A stretch of DNA of 64,000 nucleotides, from positions 139,449-203,448 of the forward strand of contig VXRJ01000011.1 in the NCBI GenBank assembly GCA_009838525.1. The letters are read 5' to 3'. The notes below the pieces were generated by a model. It had not been told where the DNA came from and did no database searches. It saw nothing but the letters and a program-made list of their open reading frames with translations. The translations under genes were made by a program, and so were the position numbers. Below are positions 17,259 through 25,500 of this stretch, in pieces (the first letter of the stretch is position 1; each line of letters starts with the position of its first letter). This DNA is from Acidobacteriota bacterium (lineage in GTDB: Bacteria; Acidobacteriota; Vicinamibacteria; Vicinamibacterales; UBA8438).

Positions 17259-19360
17259 CACGGTTCCACGAGTGGTGGATCCGACGGCGCCGGCGCGTGG
17301 CGATCGAGCCACACGATTGCGTCGTCGCCCGCCTCGATAGCAGCGCCGGCCATCGGATCATGTCCTGCCACGACACCGTCCCCGACGATGCGGGCACGCA
17401 GATCGAGCCGCGCAAGCGTCTCGACCACCTCGCGCGCACTCAGTCCGCGCAGATCGGGCATCCAGCGGCCAGTGGAAACGGGCCGGGGTGGGCCGGCGGC
17501 TGCCAGCGCCGGCTGGCGGTCGACCGCGGCCGCATCGGCCACCACGACCGGAGGCGCGCTATCGCCCGTCGCCGGCACCTCCAGGCGCCGGAACGCCTCC
17601 GAAGCGACCCGCCGAAAGATCGGCGCCGCCACCGCGCCACCGGTGTAGACCCGCTGCAGCACGCCGTTGATGACGGCGGAGCGGGGCGTGTCGATCATGA
17701 CCAGCATCACGAAACGCGGATCCCCGACGGGCGCGAACCCGACGAACGACGCGTTGTGGTCGTAGTGCGAGTACACGCCGTCAATCAGCTTCTCCGCCGT
17801 GCCGGTCTTGCCGGCGATCGAGTAGCCCGCCACCCGCGCGTTGCGCGCCGTGCCACGCTCGACCACCTGCGTCATGATGTCGGTCAGCTCGCCCGCCGTC
17901 TGTCGCGCGATCGCACGGCGTATCACGCGACGTTCGCGCTCCTCACGACCATCGGACCGGATGACGGCGCGGACCAGCCGCGGCGCGATCAGTTCGCCGC
18001 CGTTCGCCACCGCGGCCACCGCGGCAGCCACCTGCAGCGGCGTCACCGCGACCTGGTAGCCCATCGCGATCGATGCGATGGCGCGCTGGGTGAGCGACTC
18101 CGCCGTCCAGACCAGACCGGAGCTCTCCGAGGGAAGGTCGGGTGATAGCGCCTGCCCGAAGCCGAAACGTCGGACGAAACGGCTGAGCCGCTCCGGCCCG
18201 AGCCGCAGCCCCACCTGGATCGCACCGACGTTGCTCGACCGGACAATCACGTCGTTGAACGTGAGCGGCCCCATCCTTCTGAAGTCGGGGATCCGGTCGC
18301 CGCCGACGACTATGTATCCGGCACTCACGTCGAACACCTCGTCGCGATCGACGACCCGCTCCTCGATTGCGGCGGAGGCGGTGACGACCTTGAACGTGGA
18401 GCCCGGTTCGTAGAGATCCTGCACCGCGCGATTGCGTCGCCGCTCCGGCGTTGCGCCCGCGAAAGCGTTCGGGTTGAACGTCGGCTCGCTCGCGAGCGCG
18501 AGGATGTCGCCGTTACGCGGGTCAAGCATGACCACCGCGCCGGCGTCCGCATTGTGCCTCTCGATGCCGGCGCGCAGTTCGCGCTCGGCAATGTGCTGCA
18601 GCTGTGCGTCGATCGTCAGCTCGATCGTGGCCCCGACGGTAGGAGGACGCTCAATCCGGCTGAACGCCTGCCGGCGTGCGTCGGTTTGCACCAGCACTTG
18701 GCCGGTGTCGCCACTGATCTCGCTGTCGTATGTCGATTCGATTCCGCTGAGCCCCTGGTTGTCCGTTCCGACATAGCCGAGCACGTGTGCGGCGAGCGTG
18801 CCGTTGGGGTAGTAACGACGATTCTCGGTCAGGAAACCGACGCCGCTCAGGCCAAGTTCAGCGACGCGGCGCGCCTCGTCAGGCGTCACGCGCCGCTTGA
18901 CATAGGCGAACGCGTTGCGGCGACTGAGCCGTTCAGCGATGCCGCCGCGCTGCTCGCGCGCGCAGTCGTCCAGCGCGCCACACAGCGCGGCGGCGGCCTC
19001 CACCGGATTCTCCACCTCGGCCGGGACCGCGTAGATGGTGTCGGCGTCGACGCTGTAGGCAAGCACGCGTCCGTGCCGATCGACGATTTCCCCCCGTTTC
19101 GGATGGAGCTCGATCACGCGCTGATGCTGGTTGCGGGCCCGCTCCGCCAGGAAGTTGCGCTCAACTACCTGGAGGTGGACCAAACGCGCCTCTATTCCCG
19201 CAATCCAGATTGCGAAGCCGCAGCCGGCGACGATTACCCGCCGGCGCAACTTCAGGCGCCAGTCGAACTGCGGCGGACCGGAAGCGCGTTGCGGACCGCG
19301 CCGGAGCACACGGTCGAACCACATGCGGAACCGGTCGCGGCGTTCAGTTTGTCTGCGCAT
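17258..19360 (-). CDS. ftsI: Septal transpeptidase FtsI (PBP2/3) with a C-terminal PASTA domain
   Basis: 700 residues, longer than the ~590 of E. coli FtsI. It cross-links septal peptidoglycan and partners with FtsW. A basic N-terminus and one membrane segment (about 41-62) precede the dimerisation domain (KRGEIVDRHGRVLAYS). The transpeptidase motifs are S321-TF-K324 (EPGSTFK), SSN at 375-377 and KTG at 518-520. A C-terminal PASTA domain follows at about 632-686 (MPDLRGLSAREVVETLARLD), an addition best known from Gram-positive SpoVD/PBP2x. It overlaps ftsL by 17 bases, with GGGAG 7 bases before the ATG. Confidence 0.96.
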   Translation of the reverse strand: MRRQTERRDRFRMWFDRVLRRGPQRASGPPQFDWRLKLRRRVIVAGCGFAIWIAGIEARLVHLQVVERNFLAERARNQHQRVIELHPKRGEIVDRHGRVLAYSVDADTIYAVPAEVENPVEAAAALCGALDDCAREQRGGIAERLSRRNAFAYVKRRVTPDEARRVAELGLSGVGFLTENRRYYPNGTLAAHVLGYVGTDNQGLSGIESTYDSEISGDTGQVLVQTDARRQAFSRIERPPTVGATIELTIDAQLQHIAERELRAGIERHNADAGAVVMLDPRNGDILALASEPTFNPNAFAGATPERRRNRAVQDLYEPGSTFKVVTASAAIEERVVDRDEVFDVSAGYIVVGGDRIPDFRRMGPLTFNDVIVRSSNVGAIQVGLRLGPERLSRFVRRFGFGQALSPDLPSESSGLVWTAESLTQRAIASIAMGYQVAVTPLQVAAAVAAVANGGELIAPRLVRAVIRSDGREERERRVIRRAIARQTAGELTDIMTQVVERGTARNARVAGYSIAGKTGTAEKLIDGVYSHYDHNASFVGFAPVGDPRFVMLVMIDTPRSAVINGVLQRVYTGGAVAAPIFRRVASEAFRRLEVPATGDSAPPVVVADAAAVDRQPALAAAGPPRPVSTGRWMPDLRGLSAREVVETLARLDLRARIVGDGVVAGHDPMAGAAIEAGDDAIVWLDRHAPAPSDPPLVEP

Positions 19361-19739
19361 CGGCCGACTCCCGTGCCCCCGAATCGTCTCGCCGCTCGAT
19401 CACTATCGCCTGGTCCGGCGCCGGCGCCACGAGATCCAACTGCTCGGTTGCGATGCGTTCAATCCGGCCAGGCGCCCGCAGGGTCTCGATCTCGAGGCGG
19501 AGATGCCGGTTGGTCTCCAGCTCGCGCGCCTGCTCCTGACGCAGCCGTTCCACTTCATAGCCATGCTGCAGCAACTGGAAATGCTGCCAACCGGTGACCA
19601 GAAGCAGGATCACGAAGGGAAGCACCACCAGGAACAGGCGCTGGAATTCACGCTGCCGCTCCGCATCCACCTCCCGATGAATCCGGGTGTTGCGGATCTC
19701 CTGCGTGTAGAGGTCCTTCAGGAAATCTTCCTGCTTCAT
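19344..19739 (-). CDS. ftsL: FtsL-like cell division protein
   Basis: 131 residues. FtsL is a small bitopic protein that with FtsQ and FtsB activates FtsWI. The architecture fits: a polar N-terminus of about 35 residues, one membrane segment (LFLVVLPFVILLLVTGW), then a coiled-coil (YEVERLRQEQARELETNRHL) ending in RIERIATEQLDLVAPAP, the usual FtsL closing pattern. Sequence conservation in the family is low, so the name rests mainly on shape and on the position between rsmH and ftsI. Its start overlaps the rsmH stop (ATGA). Confidence 0.85.
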   Translation of the reverse strand: MKQEDFLKDLYTQEIRNTRIHREVDAERQREFQRLFLVVLPFVILLLVTGWQHFQLLQHGYEVERLRQEQARELETNRHLRLEIETLRAPGRIERIATEQLDLVAPAPDQAIVIERRDDSGARESADAQTN

Positions 19740-20671
19740 GCGGACCTCTCGGCGGCGCGCAGCTTCGCGCTGCGGGCGCGTGGGTTGCGCGACCGTTCGC
19801 CTTCGGACGGACGGAGCGGACGCCTGGTCAGGACACGGACGGCCGATGAGGAAGGGCCGTTCAGGCCTTCGCGTTCGAGGCGCCGAAACGTCTGCTTGAC
19901 GACTCGGTCTTCCAGTGAATGGAAGGTGATCACCGCCAGTCGCGCGCCGGCGCGGAGACGGCGGCAGACCGATTCGATCCAGGCGTCGATACCCTCCAAT
20001 TCCCGGTTCACCCAGATCCGGAGCGCCTGGAAGGTGCGCGTCGCAGGGTGGATCCGCCAGCGGCCAGGGCGTCCCACCGCGCGGCGGACGGCGTCCGCCA
20101 ACTGGCCGGTCGAGGCTATCGGCTCCCGTTCACGGACGGCTGCGAGGCTGCGCGCGATCCGCCGCGCGTGGCGATCCTCGCCGTATCGATAGATGACGTC
20201 CGCCAGCTCCGGTTCCGGCACGTCGCGCAGCAGTTCCGCCGCCGTCGGCCCGGTCGTGCGGTCCATCCGCATGTCCAGTGGCTCGTCACGCCGGAAGCTG
20301 AAACCGCGCGGACCGTCGAGCTGCATCGACGAGACTCCCAGATCGGCCAGCGCGCCGCCATCGATCGATCCGATACCGCGTGCGTCGAGGGTGGCATCAA
20401 GCGTCCGGAAGTCGGCGTGCGCCAGATCGACACGGTCGGCGAACGGTCGCAGCGTGTCGCGGGCGAGTGGCAACGCCTCGGCATCGCGGTCGATGCCCAG
20501 GAGTCGATCCGCCCCCGCTTCCAGAAGGGCGCGCGCGTGACCGCCGGCGCCGACCGTGCAGTCGACGAACAAGCCGCCACGGGCCGGATCGAGCAGCGTG
20601 ACCACCTCGGCCGCCATTACCGGGGCGTGCGACATCGGCGCATTGCGGGGCGTCCGTTCGGTGCCAGCCAT
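19736..20671 (-). CDS. rsmH: 16S rRNA (cytosine-1402-N4)-methyltransferase RsmH
   Basis: 311 residues. RsmH (MraW) methylates C1402 in the 16S rRNA decoding centre with SAM. Diagnostic segments are HAPVMAAEVVTLL, DCTVGAGGHARALLE (SAM site), LLGIDRDAEAL, ADLGVSSMQLDGPRGFSF, LDMRMD, FQALRIWVNRELEGID and AVITFHSLEDRVVKQTF. It is the second gene of the dcw operon, 28 bases after mraZ. The upstream ATG (20671) is used; an ATG 12 codons later is possible but has no better ribosome site. Confidence 0.97.
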   Translation of the reverse strand: MAGTERTPRNAPMSHAPVMAAEVVTLLDPARGGLFVDCTVGAGGHARALLEAGADRLLGIDRDAEALPLARDTLRPFADRVDLAHADFRTLDATLDARGIGSIDGGALADLGVSSMQLDGPRGFSFRRDEPLDMRMDRTTGPTAAELLRDVPEPELADVIYRYGEDRHARRIARSLAAVREREPIASTGQLADAVRRAVGRPGRWRIHPATRTFQALRIWVNRELEGIDAWIESVCRRLRAGARLAVITFHSLEDRVVKQTFRRLEREGLNGPSSSAVRVLTRRPLRPSEGERSRNPRARSAKLRAAERSA

Positions 20672-20699
20672 CGTCCTTCCGCCGGTCCTTCTTCTCGTG

Positions 20700-21140
20700 T
20701 CAGATCCCGTAGTCGGCCAATGCGCTCAAGTCGTCGTCGGTCAGCGGCTCCTGCTTCAACTTCTTCGCGAACCGGGCCTGGTTCCACACCTCCAGGTGAT
20801 CGAGTTTCCCGAAGACCCGTGTTTCTCCCACCATTTCCGCCGCCTCGCGCAGATGGCCATGGATCGACACCCGCCCCTGCTGGTCGAACGACGCCTCCTG
20901 GCCGTAGAAACTGACGCGGTCGATGTAACGCTGGCGAGCGGGTAGCGTCGCCGGCACCTCCCGCAGCCGTTCTTCAAGGGCGGTCCAGACCGGCATCGGG
21001 TAGATCAGGACAGACCCACCGGTCAGACTGGTGACGTAGAGGGCATCACCGTACTGAGCGGTAATCGCCGTCCGGAAGGCGGTCGGCACCTTGAGTCGAC
21101 CCTTGTCGTCGATCCGAGCGGAGATGCTCCCCCTCAGCAC
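20700..21140 (-). CDS. mraZ: Transcriptional regulator MraZ
   Basis: 146 residues. MraZ is a ring-forming AbrB-fold DNA-binding protein that controls the dcw operon it begins. Two MraZ half-domains are visible: residues ~1-50 (GSISARIDDKGRLKVPTAFR, VLIYPMPVW) and ~75-125 (EASFDQQGRVSIHGHLREAA), each with the DxKGR/DxQGR-type DNA-contact loop. The start is GTG at 21140, with GAGGG 7 bases upstream. Just upstream lie a strong promoter and three 10-bp-spaced TCCAC/GTGGA boxes, which fit MraZ autorepression. Confidence 0.96.
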   Translation of the reverse strand: MLRGSISARIDDKGRLKVPTAFRTAITAQYGDALYVTSLTGGSVLIYPMPVWTALEERLREVPATLPARQRYIDRVSFYGQEASFDQQGRVSIHGHLREAAEMVGETRVFGKLDHLEVWNQARFAKKLKQEPLTDDDLSALADYGI

Positions 21141-21189
21141 CTGGTTGCCCTCATTCCCGTTGCCGCCACGTGCTGCCTCGGACGGCTAC

Positions 21190-21219
21190 ATCACTCCACA
21201 CCACTCCACTTCAATCCAC
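21190..21219 (-). promoter_or_regulatory. MraZ boxes: three GTGGA repeats at 10-bp spacing
   Basis: On the transcribed strand three decamers start with GTGGA (GTGGATTGAA, GTGGAGTGGT, GTGGAGTGAT). On the plus strand this is TCCAC at 21195, 21205 and 21215, an exact 10-bp period. Known MraZ sites are GTGG-type direct repeats with this spacing. The boxes lie directly downstream of the -10 and cover the likely transcription start, as expected for repression. Confidence 0.85.
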
Positions 21220-21223
21220 TCGT

Positions 21224-21252
21224 ATCGTAGGTTACCCCCGTCGCGATGTCAA
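21224..21252 (-). promoter_or_regulatory. Sigma70-type promoter of the dcw operon
   Basis: TTGACA (21252-21247) is a perfect -35, followed by a 17-bp spacer and the -10 TACGAT (21229-21224). Transcription would start near 21217, inside the MraZ boxes, leaving a leader of about 77 bases before the mraZ GTG. The -35 lies about 38 bases behind the stop of the preceding rhomboid gene. Confidence 0.85.
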
Positions 21253-21290
21253 CGGAAGATGTGTTGCGAAGCGGGAATCCGGTTTTGCAG

Positions 21291-22082
21291 CTAGTGGACG
21301 CGATCGTCCCAGTTGCGCCCGCCGCCGCGGCCCTCGTAGACGTCGAAGCGCTTCCGGAGACGGCCCATCTTCCACTTGAACCAGCGGTACTTGATGTCGG
21401 CGACGACGCCGAGCCGGCCGAAGCCGACGCGCCGGTTCGGACCGCGCGAGCTGAGCTGGAGGTAGAAGTACCCGACGACGAGACCGCCGAGATGCGCGAT
21501 GTGCGCGACGCCGCCGCCGCGTGGCACGGAAAGGAAGGCTATCGCGCCGATGATCATCACGAAGTACTTCGCCGGGACCGGGAAGAGGAAGAACATCAGG
21601 ATCGGCGTCTCGGGGTAGTAGAGCGCGAACGCCATCAGCAGACCGTAGATGGCGCCCGACGCGCCAATCGTTACCGCCAGGTAGGTGGCGTCGGCAAAAC
21701 CGAACGGCAGCAGGGCGACGGCGATCGTGGCGAAGCCCGCCCCGATGCCGGTGACGAAGTAGTACCGGAAGAAAAGCCGCGATCCCCACAACCGCTCGAG
21801 CTGCACCCCGAACATCCAGAGCACCAGCATGTTCAGCAGGATGTGGCCGAAACCGCCGTGCAGGAACATGTAGGTGAACGGCTGCCAAAGCCAGAATCGC
21901 GTCAGGACCGCGGCGGGCCGCAGGCCGAAGTACTGCGTGAAGAACGCCCCGAGCGGAGGCACGAGCGCCATCGCCAGGAAGACCCCGACGTTGGTCCAGA
22001 GGAGAAGCTTGACGGCCGGCGTCATCATCCCCGGCCCGAACGTGTACCCGCCGCCGTAGTCGAACCTTCGCATCGCGCTCAT
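21291..22082 (-). CDS. Rhomboid-family intramembrane serine protease
   Basis: 263 residues, six core membrane segments. Rhomboids cut single-pass membrane proteins inside the bilayer. The catalytic Ser is in TIGASGAIYG (S142) and the His in HIAHLGG (H194/H197), with the usual HGGFGHILLNM in the second helix. The catalytic pair is intact, so activity is likely; the substrate cannot be told. A basic cytoplasmic tail (YRWFKWKMGRLRKRFDVYEG) follows. It is downstream of murJ and just upstream of the dcw promoter. Confidence 0.92.
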   Translation of the reverse strand: MSAMRRFDYGGGYTFGPGMMTPAVKLLLWTNVGVFLAMALVPPLGAFFTQYFGLRPAAVLTRFWLWQPFTYMFLHGGFGHILLNMLVLWMFGVQLERLWGSRLFFRYYFVTGIGAGFATIAVALLPFGFADATYLAVTIGASGAIYGLLMAFALYYPETPILMFFLFPVPAKYFVMIIGAIAFLSVPRGGGVAHIAHLGGLVVGYFYLQLSSRGPNRRVGFGRLGVVADIKYRWFKWKMGRLRKRFDVYEGRGGGRNWDDRVH

Positions 22083-22139
22083 CGTACCAGTACGCCTATC
22101 CCCGCGTGCCTCCCGGGTCGATTCCTGCCGCCGGAGCTT

Positions 22140-22159
22140 GCGCGCCCACCGGGGCGCGC
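22140..22159 (-). terminator. GC hairpin behind murJ, no U-tract
   Basis: GCGCGCCC-ACCG-GGGCGCGC, a perfect 8-bp stem, starts 7 bases after the murJ stop and lies in the 84-bp gap before the rhomboid gene. Its core equals that of the hairpin behind larB (3357-3384). No T-run follows. Confidence 0.55.
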
Positions 22160-22166
22160 GGGCGCG

Positions 22167-23816
22167 CTAGCGCAGTCGGGCCGTCACCTGCTCGATGGCG
22201 AGGTCGACCTCCCGGATCCGCAGCACGCGCGCCGCCACGAACAGCACCGCGACGCCCGCCGTGATGGACGCCGTCACGCGCGCAAGGCGCAGGGGCAGCC
22301 CGACCCCCTCCCACGTCGCGGCCAGCCAGCCGTGCAGCCACCACGCTGCCAGACCCATCGCCGCCGACGCCACGGTTATCTTCACCAGCATCAGAAAGAC
22401 ACGAGGCAGATCGAGTCCATCCAGCCGTCGCCGCAGGAGGACCAACAAAGTCGCCGCGTTCACCAGGGCCGCGATGGACGTCCCGAGGGCCAGACCGCGG
22501 TACCCCATCACCTGTACCAGGATCAGGTTCAACACGATGTTCAGGACGACCGCCCCCACGCTGACAGCGGCCGGGATGCGGCTGTTGCCGAGCGCATAGA
22601 AGCAGGGAACCGCGATCCGGACCGCCGAGTAGCCGGCGAGCCCCGGCGCATAGAAGATCAGCGCCGCCGCGGTCGCCACGCTGTCGGCCGGAGTGAAGCT
22701 CCCCCGCTCGAAGATCAACTCGACCGCGGGTTGGCCCAGCGCGATGAGGCCTATCGTGGCCGGCACGCTCACCACCAGCATCAGCCGGAGCGCACGCGAC
22801 ACCGCGGCCCGTATCTCGTGCGGCTCGTTCCGCGCCGCGTGCCGCGAGACGACGGGCAGGTTCGCCGCCGCGATCGAGACGCCGAACAGGCCGATCGGGA
22901 GGTACATCACGCGGAAGGCATAGCCGAGCCACGACACGGCTCCGGTCCCCTGTCCGGTGGCCAGCACCATGTTGACCAGCAGGTTGATCTGTACCGCCGC
23001 GCCGGCCAACGTGCCGGGGCCCATCAGCCGGAGCACCTGTTGCAGGCCGGGATCCTTCGGATTGAGCGACGCCTCGTACCGGAACCCCTCCCGGAAGAGA
23101 AAGGGCGCCTGTAGCGCCACCTGCCCGATGCCTCCCAGGAGCGCGCCGATCGCTATCGCGACTATCGGATCGAGCCCGAGCCCCGGCATCAGCGGGACCA
23201 GCAGGGCGCCCGACGCAATGATGCCGACGTTGTACATCGCGGGAGAAAGCGCCGGCGCGAAGAACCGGTTGAGCGAGTTGAGCATCCCCATCAGCGCCGC
23301 GGCGATCGCGACCAGCGTCAGGAAGGGAAACAGGATCCGCGTCAGGAGCACGGTCAGCTCCAGCTTGCCCGGCACCTCCGCGTACGACCCGGCGAGCAGG
23401 CGTACGAGCGGCTCGGCGAAGACCATGCCGGCCAGGACAATGACGCCGGTGATTACGATGAGGGCATTCAGAAGCTGCGCGCCCAGCCGCCACGCCGCCG
23501 CGCGGCCGTCATGGGTCAGCTTGCGCATGAACGCCGGCACGAACGCCGCGCTCATCGCCCCCTCGGCGAAGAGATCGCGCATCAGGTTCGGAATGCGCGT
23601 CGCCACGTTGAAGGCGTCCATCGCATTGCCCGCACCGAACAGATAGGCGAGCACTTGGTCGCGCACGAGGCCGAGGATCCGGCTCGTGAGGGTGGCGGCG
23701 CCGACCACGCCGGCCGACTTCGCAAGGCGGGCAGACGGAGACGACTTACCGCCGGCCGGGTCCGGCCCGGTGGGCGTGCCCGCGGCAGGAGGCGCGCCGG
23801 CGCCGGATCCGGTCAT
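22167..23816 (-). CDS. murJ: Lipid II flippase MurJ (MviN)
   Basis: 549 residues, about 14 membrane segments, MOP exporter superfamily. MurJ moves lipid II across the inner membrane. Family segments include GAATLTSRILGLVRDQVLAYLFGAG at the start (the R-x-x-G-x-x-R/D helix), DAFNVATRIPNLMRDLFAEGAMSAAFVPAF, and GAVSWLGYAFRVMYLPIGLFGVSIA. A Pro/Gly-rich tail of about 25 residues precedes the first helix. The ATG overlaps the ychF stop (ATGA). Confidence 0.96.
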   Translation of the reverse strand: MTGSGAGAPPAAGTPTGPDPAGGKSSPSARLAKSAGVVGAATLTSRILGLVRDQVLAYLFGAGNAMDAFNVATRIPNLMRDLFAEGAMSAAFVPAFMRKLTHDGRAAAWRLGAQLLNALIVITGVIVLAGMVFAEPLVRLLAGSYAEVPGKLELTVLLTRILFPFLTLVAIAAALMGMLNSLNRFFAPALSPAMYNVGIIASGALLVPLMPGLGLDPIVAIAIGALLGGIGQVALQAPFLFREGFRYEASLNPKDPGLQQVLRLMGPGTLAGAAVQINLLVNMVLATGQGTGAVSWLGYAFRVMYLPIGLFGVSIAAANLPVVSRHAARNEPHEIRAAVSRALRLMLVVSVPATIGLIALGQPAVELIFERGSFTPADSVATAAALIFYAPGLAGYSAVRIAVPCFYALGNSRIPAAVSVGAVVLNIVLNLILVQVMGYRGLALGTSIAALVNAATLLVLLRRRLDGLDLPRVFLMLVKITVASAAMGLAAWWLHGWLAATWEGVGLPLRLARVTASITAGVAVLFVAARVLRIREVDLAIEQVTARLR

Positions 23817-24916
23817 ACGGCGAAGCGGACGTTGATCACGTCGCCGTCCCGCACGACGTAGTCCTTCCCCTCGAGCCTGACCTCGGCCTGCCGGCGGCAG
23901 TCGGCGAACGTGCCCCGTTCGATCAGGCGGTCGTGATCGACCACCTCGGCCCGGATGAAGCCGCGCGCCAGATCGGTGTGGATCTCGCCCGCCGCCTCCT
24001 GTGCGCCGGTCCCCGCCGGGATCGACCAGGCGCGGCATTCATCCTCGCCGACCGTAAAGAAACTGATGTAGCCGAGCAGGTCGTAGGTCGCGCGAATCAC
24101 GCGGTCCAGCCCCGGCTCGGAGAGATTGAGATCGGCCAGGAACACGGCGGCATCGTCCGGGTCGAGCTGCGCAATCTCCAGTTCGATCTTCGCGCAGACG
24201 CTGAGGGCGTGAATCGAGGGAGCCGCAACAAAACCGCCCAGTCCGGCGACCGACACCGCTTCGCCGGTCGCGCGGGCGACATCCGCCTCGTCGACGTTGA
24301 ACACCAGCAGCAGCGGCTTCTCGGAAAGGAACTGAAAGCCGCGCAGGCGCCGCGCATCGTTCGCATCGAGCTGCAGGGTGCGCAGCGGCGTTCCCGCTTC
24401 GAGCGCCTCTACGCAGCGCTGGAGCACGGCCAACTCCGCTTCTCCCTCCCGGGCCTGCTTCAGTGCTCCCTTCTTCCTGTCCTGCTCCAGCCGTCCGATC
24501 CGCTTTTCCGCCACCGCGAGGTCGGCCAGAATCAGCTCGTCCTCCATCGCCCGCGTGTCACGCCCAGGATCCACCGAGCCGGCCGGATGCGGTACCGCGT
24601 CATCATGAAAGGCACGGACGACATGCAGTAGTGCGTCGGCCGTGCGGTACGGCGTGACGTCCACCAGCGCACCCGCTCCGGCGCCACCGTCCGCGCCGCG
24701 CCGCGCCGCCATATCAGCGAATGTCACCGCCGCCGGCGTTCGCTTCTTCGGCGAGTACAGGGCGGCCAGCCGATCGAGCCGCGTGTCCGGCACATGCGCC
24801 TGGCCAATGCTCGCGTCGTTGCGACCTCCCGCACGGCCCTCGTGTCCCCGCGTCAACAGGTGAAAAAGCGTCGTCTTGCCGGATGAGGCGAAGCCGATCA
24901 GTCCCGCGCGCAGCAT
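23813..24916 (-). CDS. ychF: Redox-regulated ATPase YchF (OLA1 family)
   Basis: 367 residues, the usual ~363. YchF is an Obg-related, translation-associated ATPase. Visible are the P-loop GFASSGKTTLF, a coiled-coil insertion (AVAEKRIGRLEQDRKKGALKQA), the guanine/adenine recognition region (LLVFNVDE; NxxE in place of NKxD is the family trait), and the C-terminal TGS-like domain (FFTVGEDECRAWSI, IHTDLARGFIRAEVVDHD, YVVRDGDVINVRF). It follows the cupin gene by 22 bases and is coupled to murJ. Confidence 0.96.
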   Translation of the reverse strand: MLRAGLIGFASSGKTTLFHLLTRGHEGRAGGRNDASIGQAHVPDTRLDRLAALYSPKKRTPAAVTFADMAARRGADGGAGAGALVDVTPYRTADALLHVVRAFHDDAVPHPAGSVDPGRDTRAMEDELILADLAVAEKRIGRLEQDRKKGALKQAREGEAELAVLQRCVEALEAGTPLRTLQLDANDARRLRGFQFLSEKPLLLVFNVDEADVARATGEAVSVAGLGGFVAAPSIHALSVCAKIELEIAQLDPDDAAVFLADLNLSEPGLDRVIRATYDLLGYISFFTVGEDECRAWSIPAGTGAQEAAGEIHTDLARGFIRAEVVDHDRLIERGTFADCRRQAEVRLEGKDYVVRDGDVINVRFAV

Positions 24917-24938
24917 GTCGCCGGAGAGTGTCGCACAC

Positions 24939-25310
24939 TCACTCGCCCACCGGAGAGCCCGCCGGCACTCGGCGGGACGCGAGCCAGTCCTCGCGGATCG
25001 GACTGAACGTCTCCAGCGTGAAGGTGTCGTCGAGCGCCTCTGCCTGATGAGCGGCTCCGGGCGAGATTCGCAGCACCTCCCCCTCCCGCACTACGACCTC
25101 GGCGCCATCGACCACCACCCGAAGGGCGCCTTGCAGGACGTACTGCAGTTGCTCGCTCTCGTGTCGATGGAGCGGGACCAGAGCGCCTCGCTTCAGGTAG
25201 ACCTGCGCCAGCATCTGCCGCTCGCCGGCGACGATCTTGCGCGAAACCAGCTCGGTCACCTTGTCCAGAGCGATCTCGTCCCAGCGATGGACGACGGGGG
25301 CGACAGGCAT
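24939..25310 (-). CDS. Small single-domain cupin protein
   Basis: 123 residues from the ATG at 25310. The fold is a one-domain cupin. Motif 1 reads GALVPLHRHESEQLQYVLQG (metal-binding His, His, Glu) and motif 2 GEVLRISPGAAHQAEALDD (third His). Such proteins bind a divalent metal and are often isomerases, dioxygenases or ligand-binding regulators; no specific role can be claimed. It is divergent from the E1 dehydrogenase gene with a palindrome between them. A longer frame exists upstream, but only this start gives the standard cupin length. Confidence 0.85.
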   Translation of the reverse strand: MPVAPVVHRWDEIALDKVTELVSRKIVAGERQMLAQVYLKRGALVPLHRHESEQLQYVLQGALRVVVDGAEVVVREGEVLRISPGAAHQAEALDDTFTLETFSPIREDWLASRRVPAGSPVGE

Positions 25311-25361
25311 CAGGCGTCCTCCGGTTGGGGAAACAGGACCGGTCCCTATAACTCTATGATA

Positions 25362-25374
25362 GCAAACAGTTTGC
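25362..25374. promoter_or_regulatory. 13-bp palindrome, possible operator
   Basis: GCAAAC-A-GTTTGC, a perfect palindrome, lies 52 bases upstream of the cupin start and in the region shared with the divergent E1 gene. It is in one of the few AT-rich stretches here. The binding protein is unknown. Confidence 0.5.
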
Positions 25375-25420
25375 GGTGACTGGAGATAGATCCTCGACGG
25401 CAGTTGCCACGCCGCCACCG

Positions 25421-25429
25421 TGATATAGT
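25421..25429 (+). promoter_or_regulatory. Extended -10 promoter candidate for the E1 gene
   Basis: TGATATAGT is an extended -10 (TGn plus TATAGT). A TTGCCA lies 14 bases upstream of the hexamer, shorter than ideal. The predicted start near 25436 leaves about 65 bases of leader, and GGAGG sits 9 bases before the ATG at 25501. Confidence 0.45.
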
Positions 25430-25500
25430 GTGAGTGTGCTCGTCATGCCATCAGGCTGGCCGGCGCCCGGCGCTTCCGCTCTCCCCGGAGGCTCCGGAGC

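Noticed and set aside
21246..23114. Very long plus-strand open frames opposite murJ and rhomboid
   Set aside because: GC-rich codon bias opens antisense frames. The products are Arg/His/Asp-rich with no fold, while the minus strand has recognisable genes.
25323..25345. Minus-strand promoter for the cupin gene
   Set aside because: TTATAG- and TATCAT-like -10 candidates exist, but none has a -35 at a workable distance, so no call was made.
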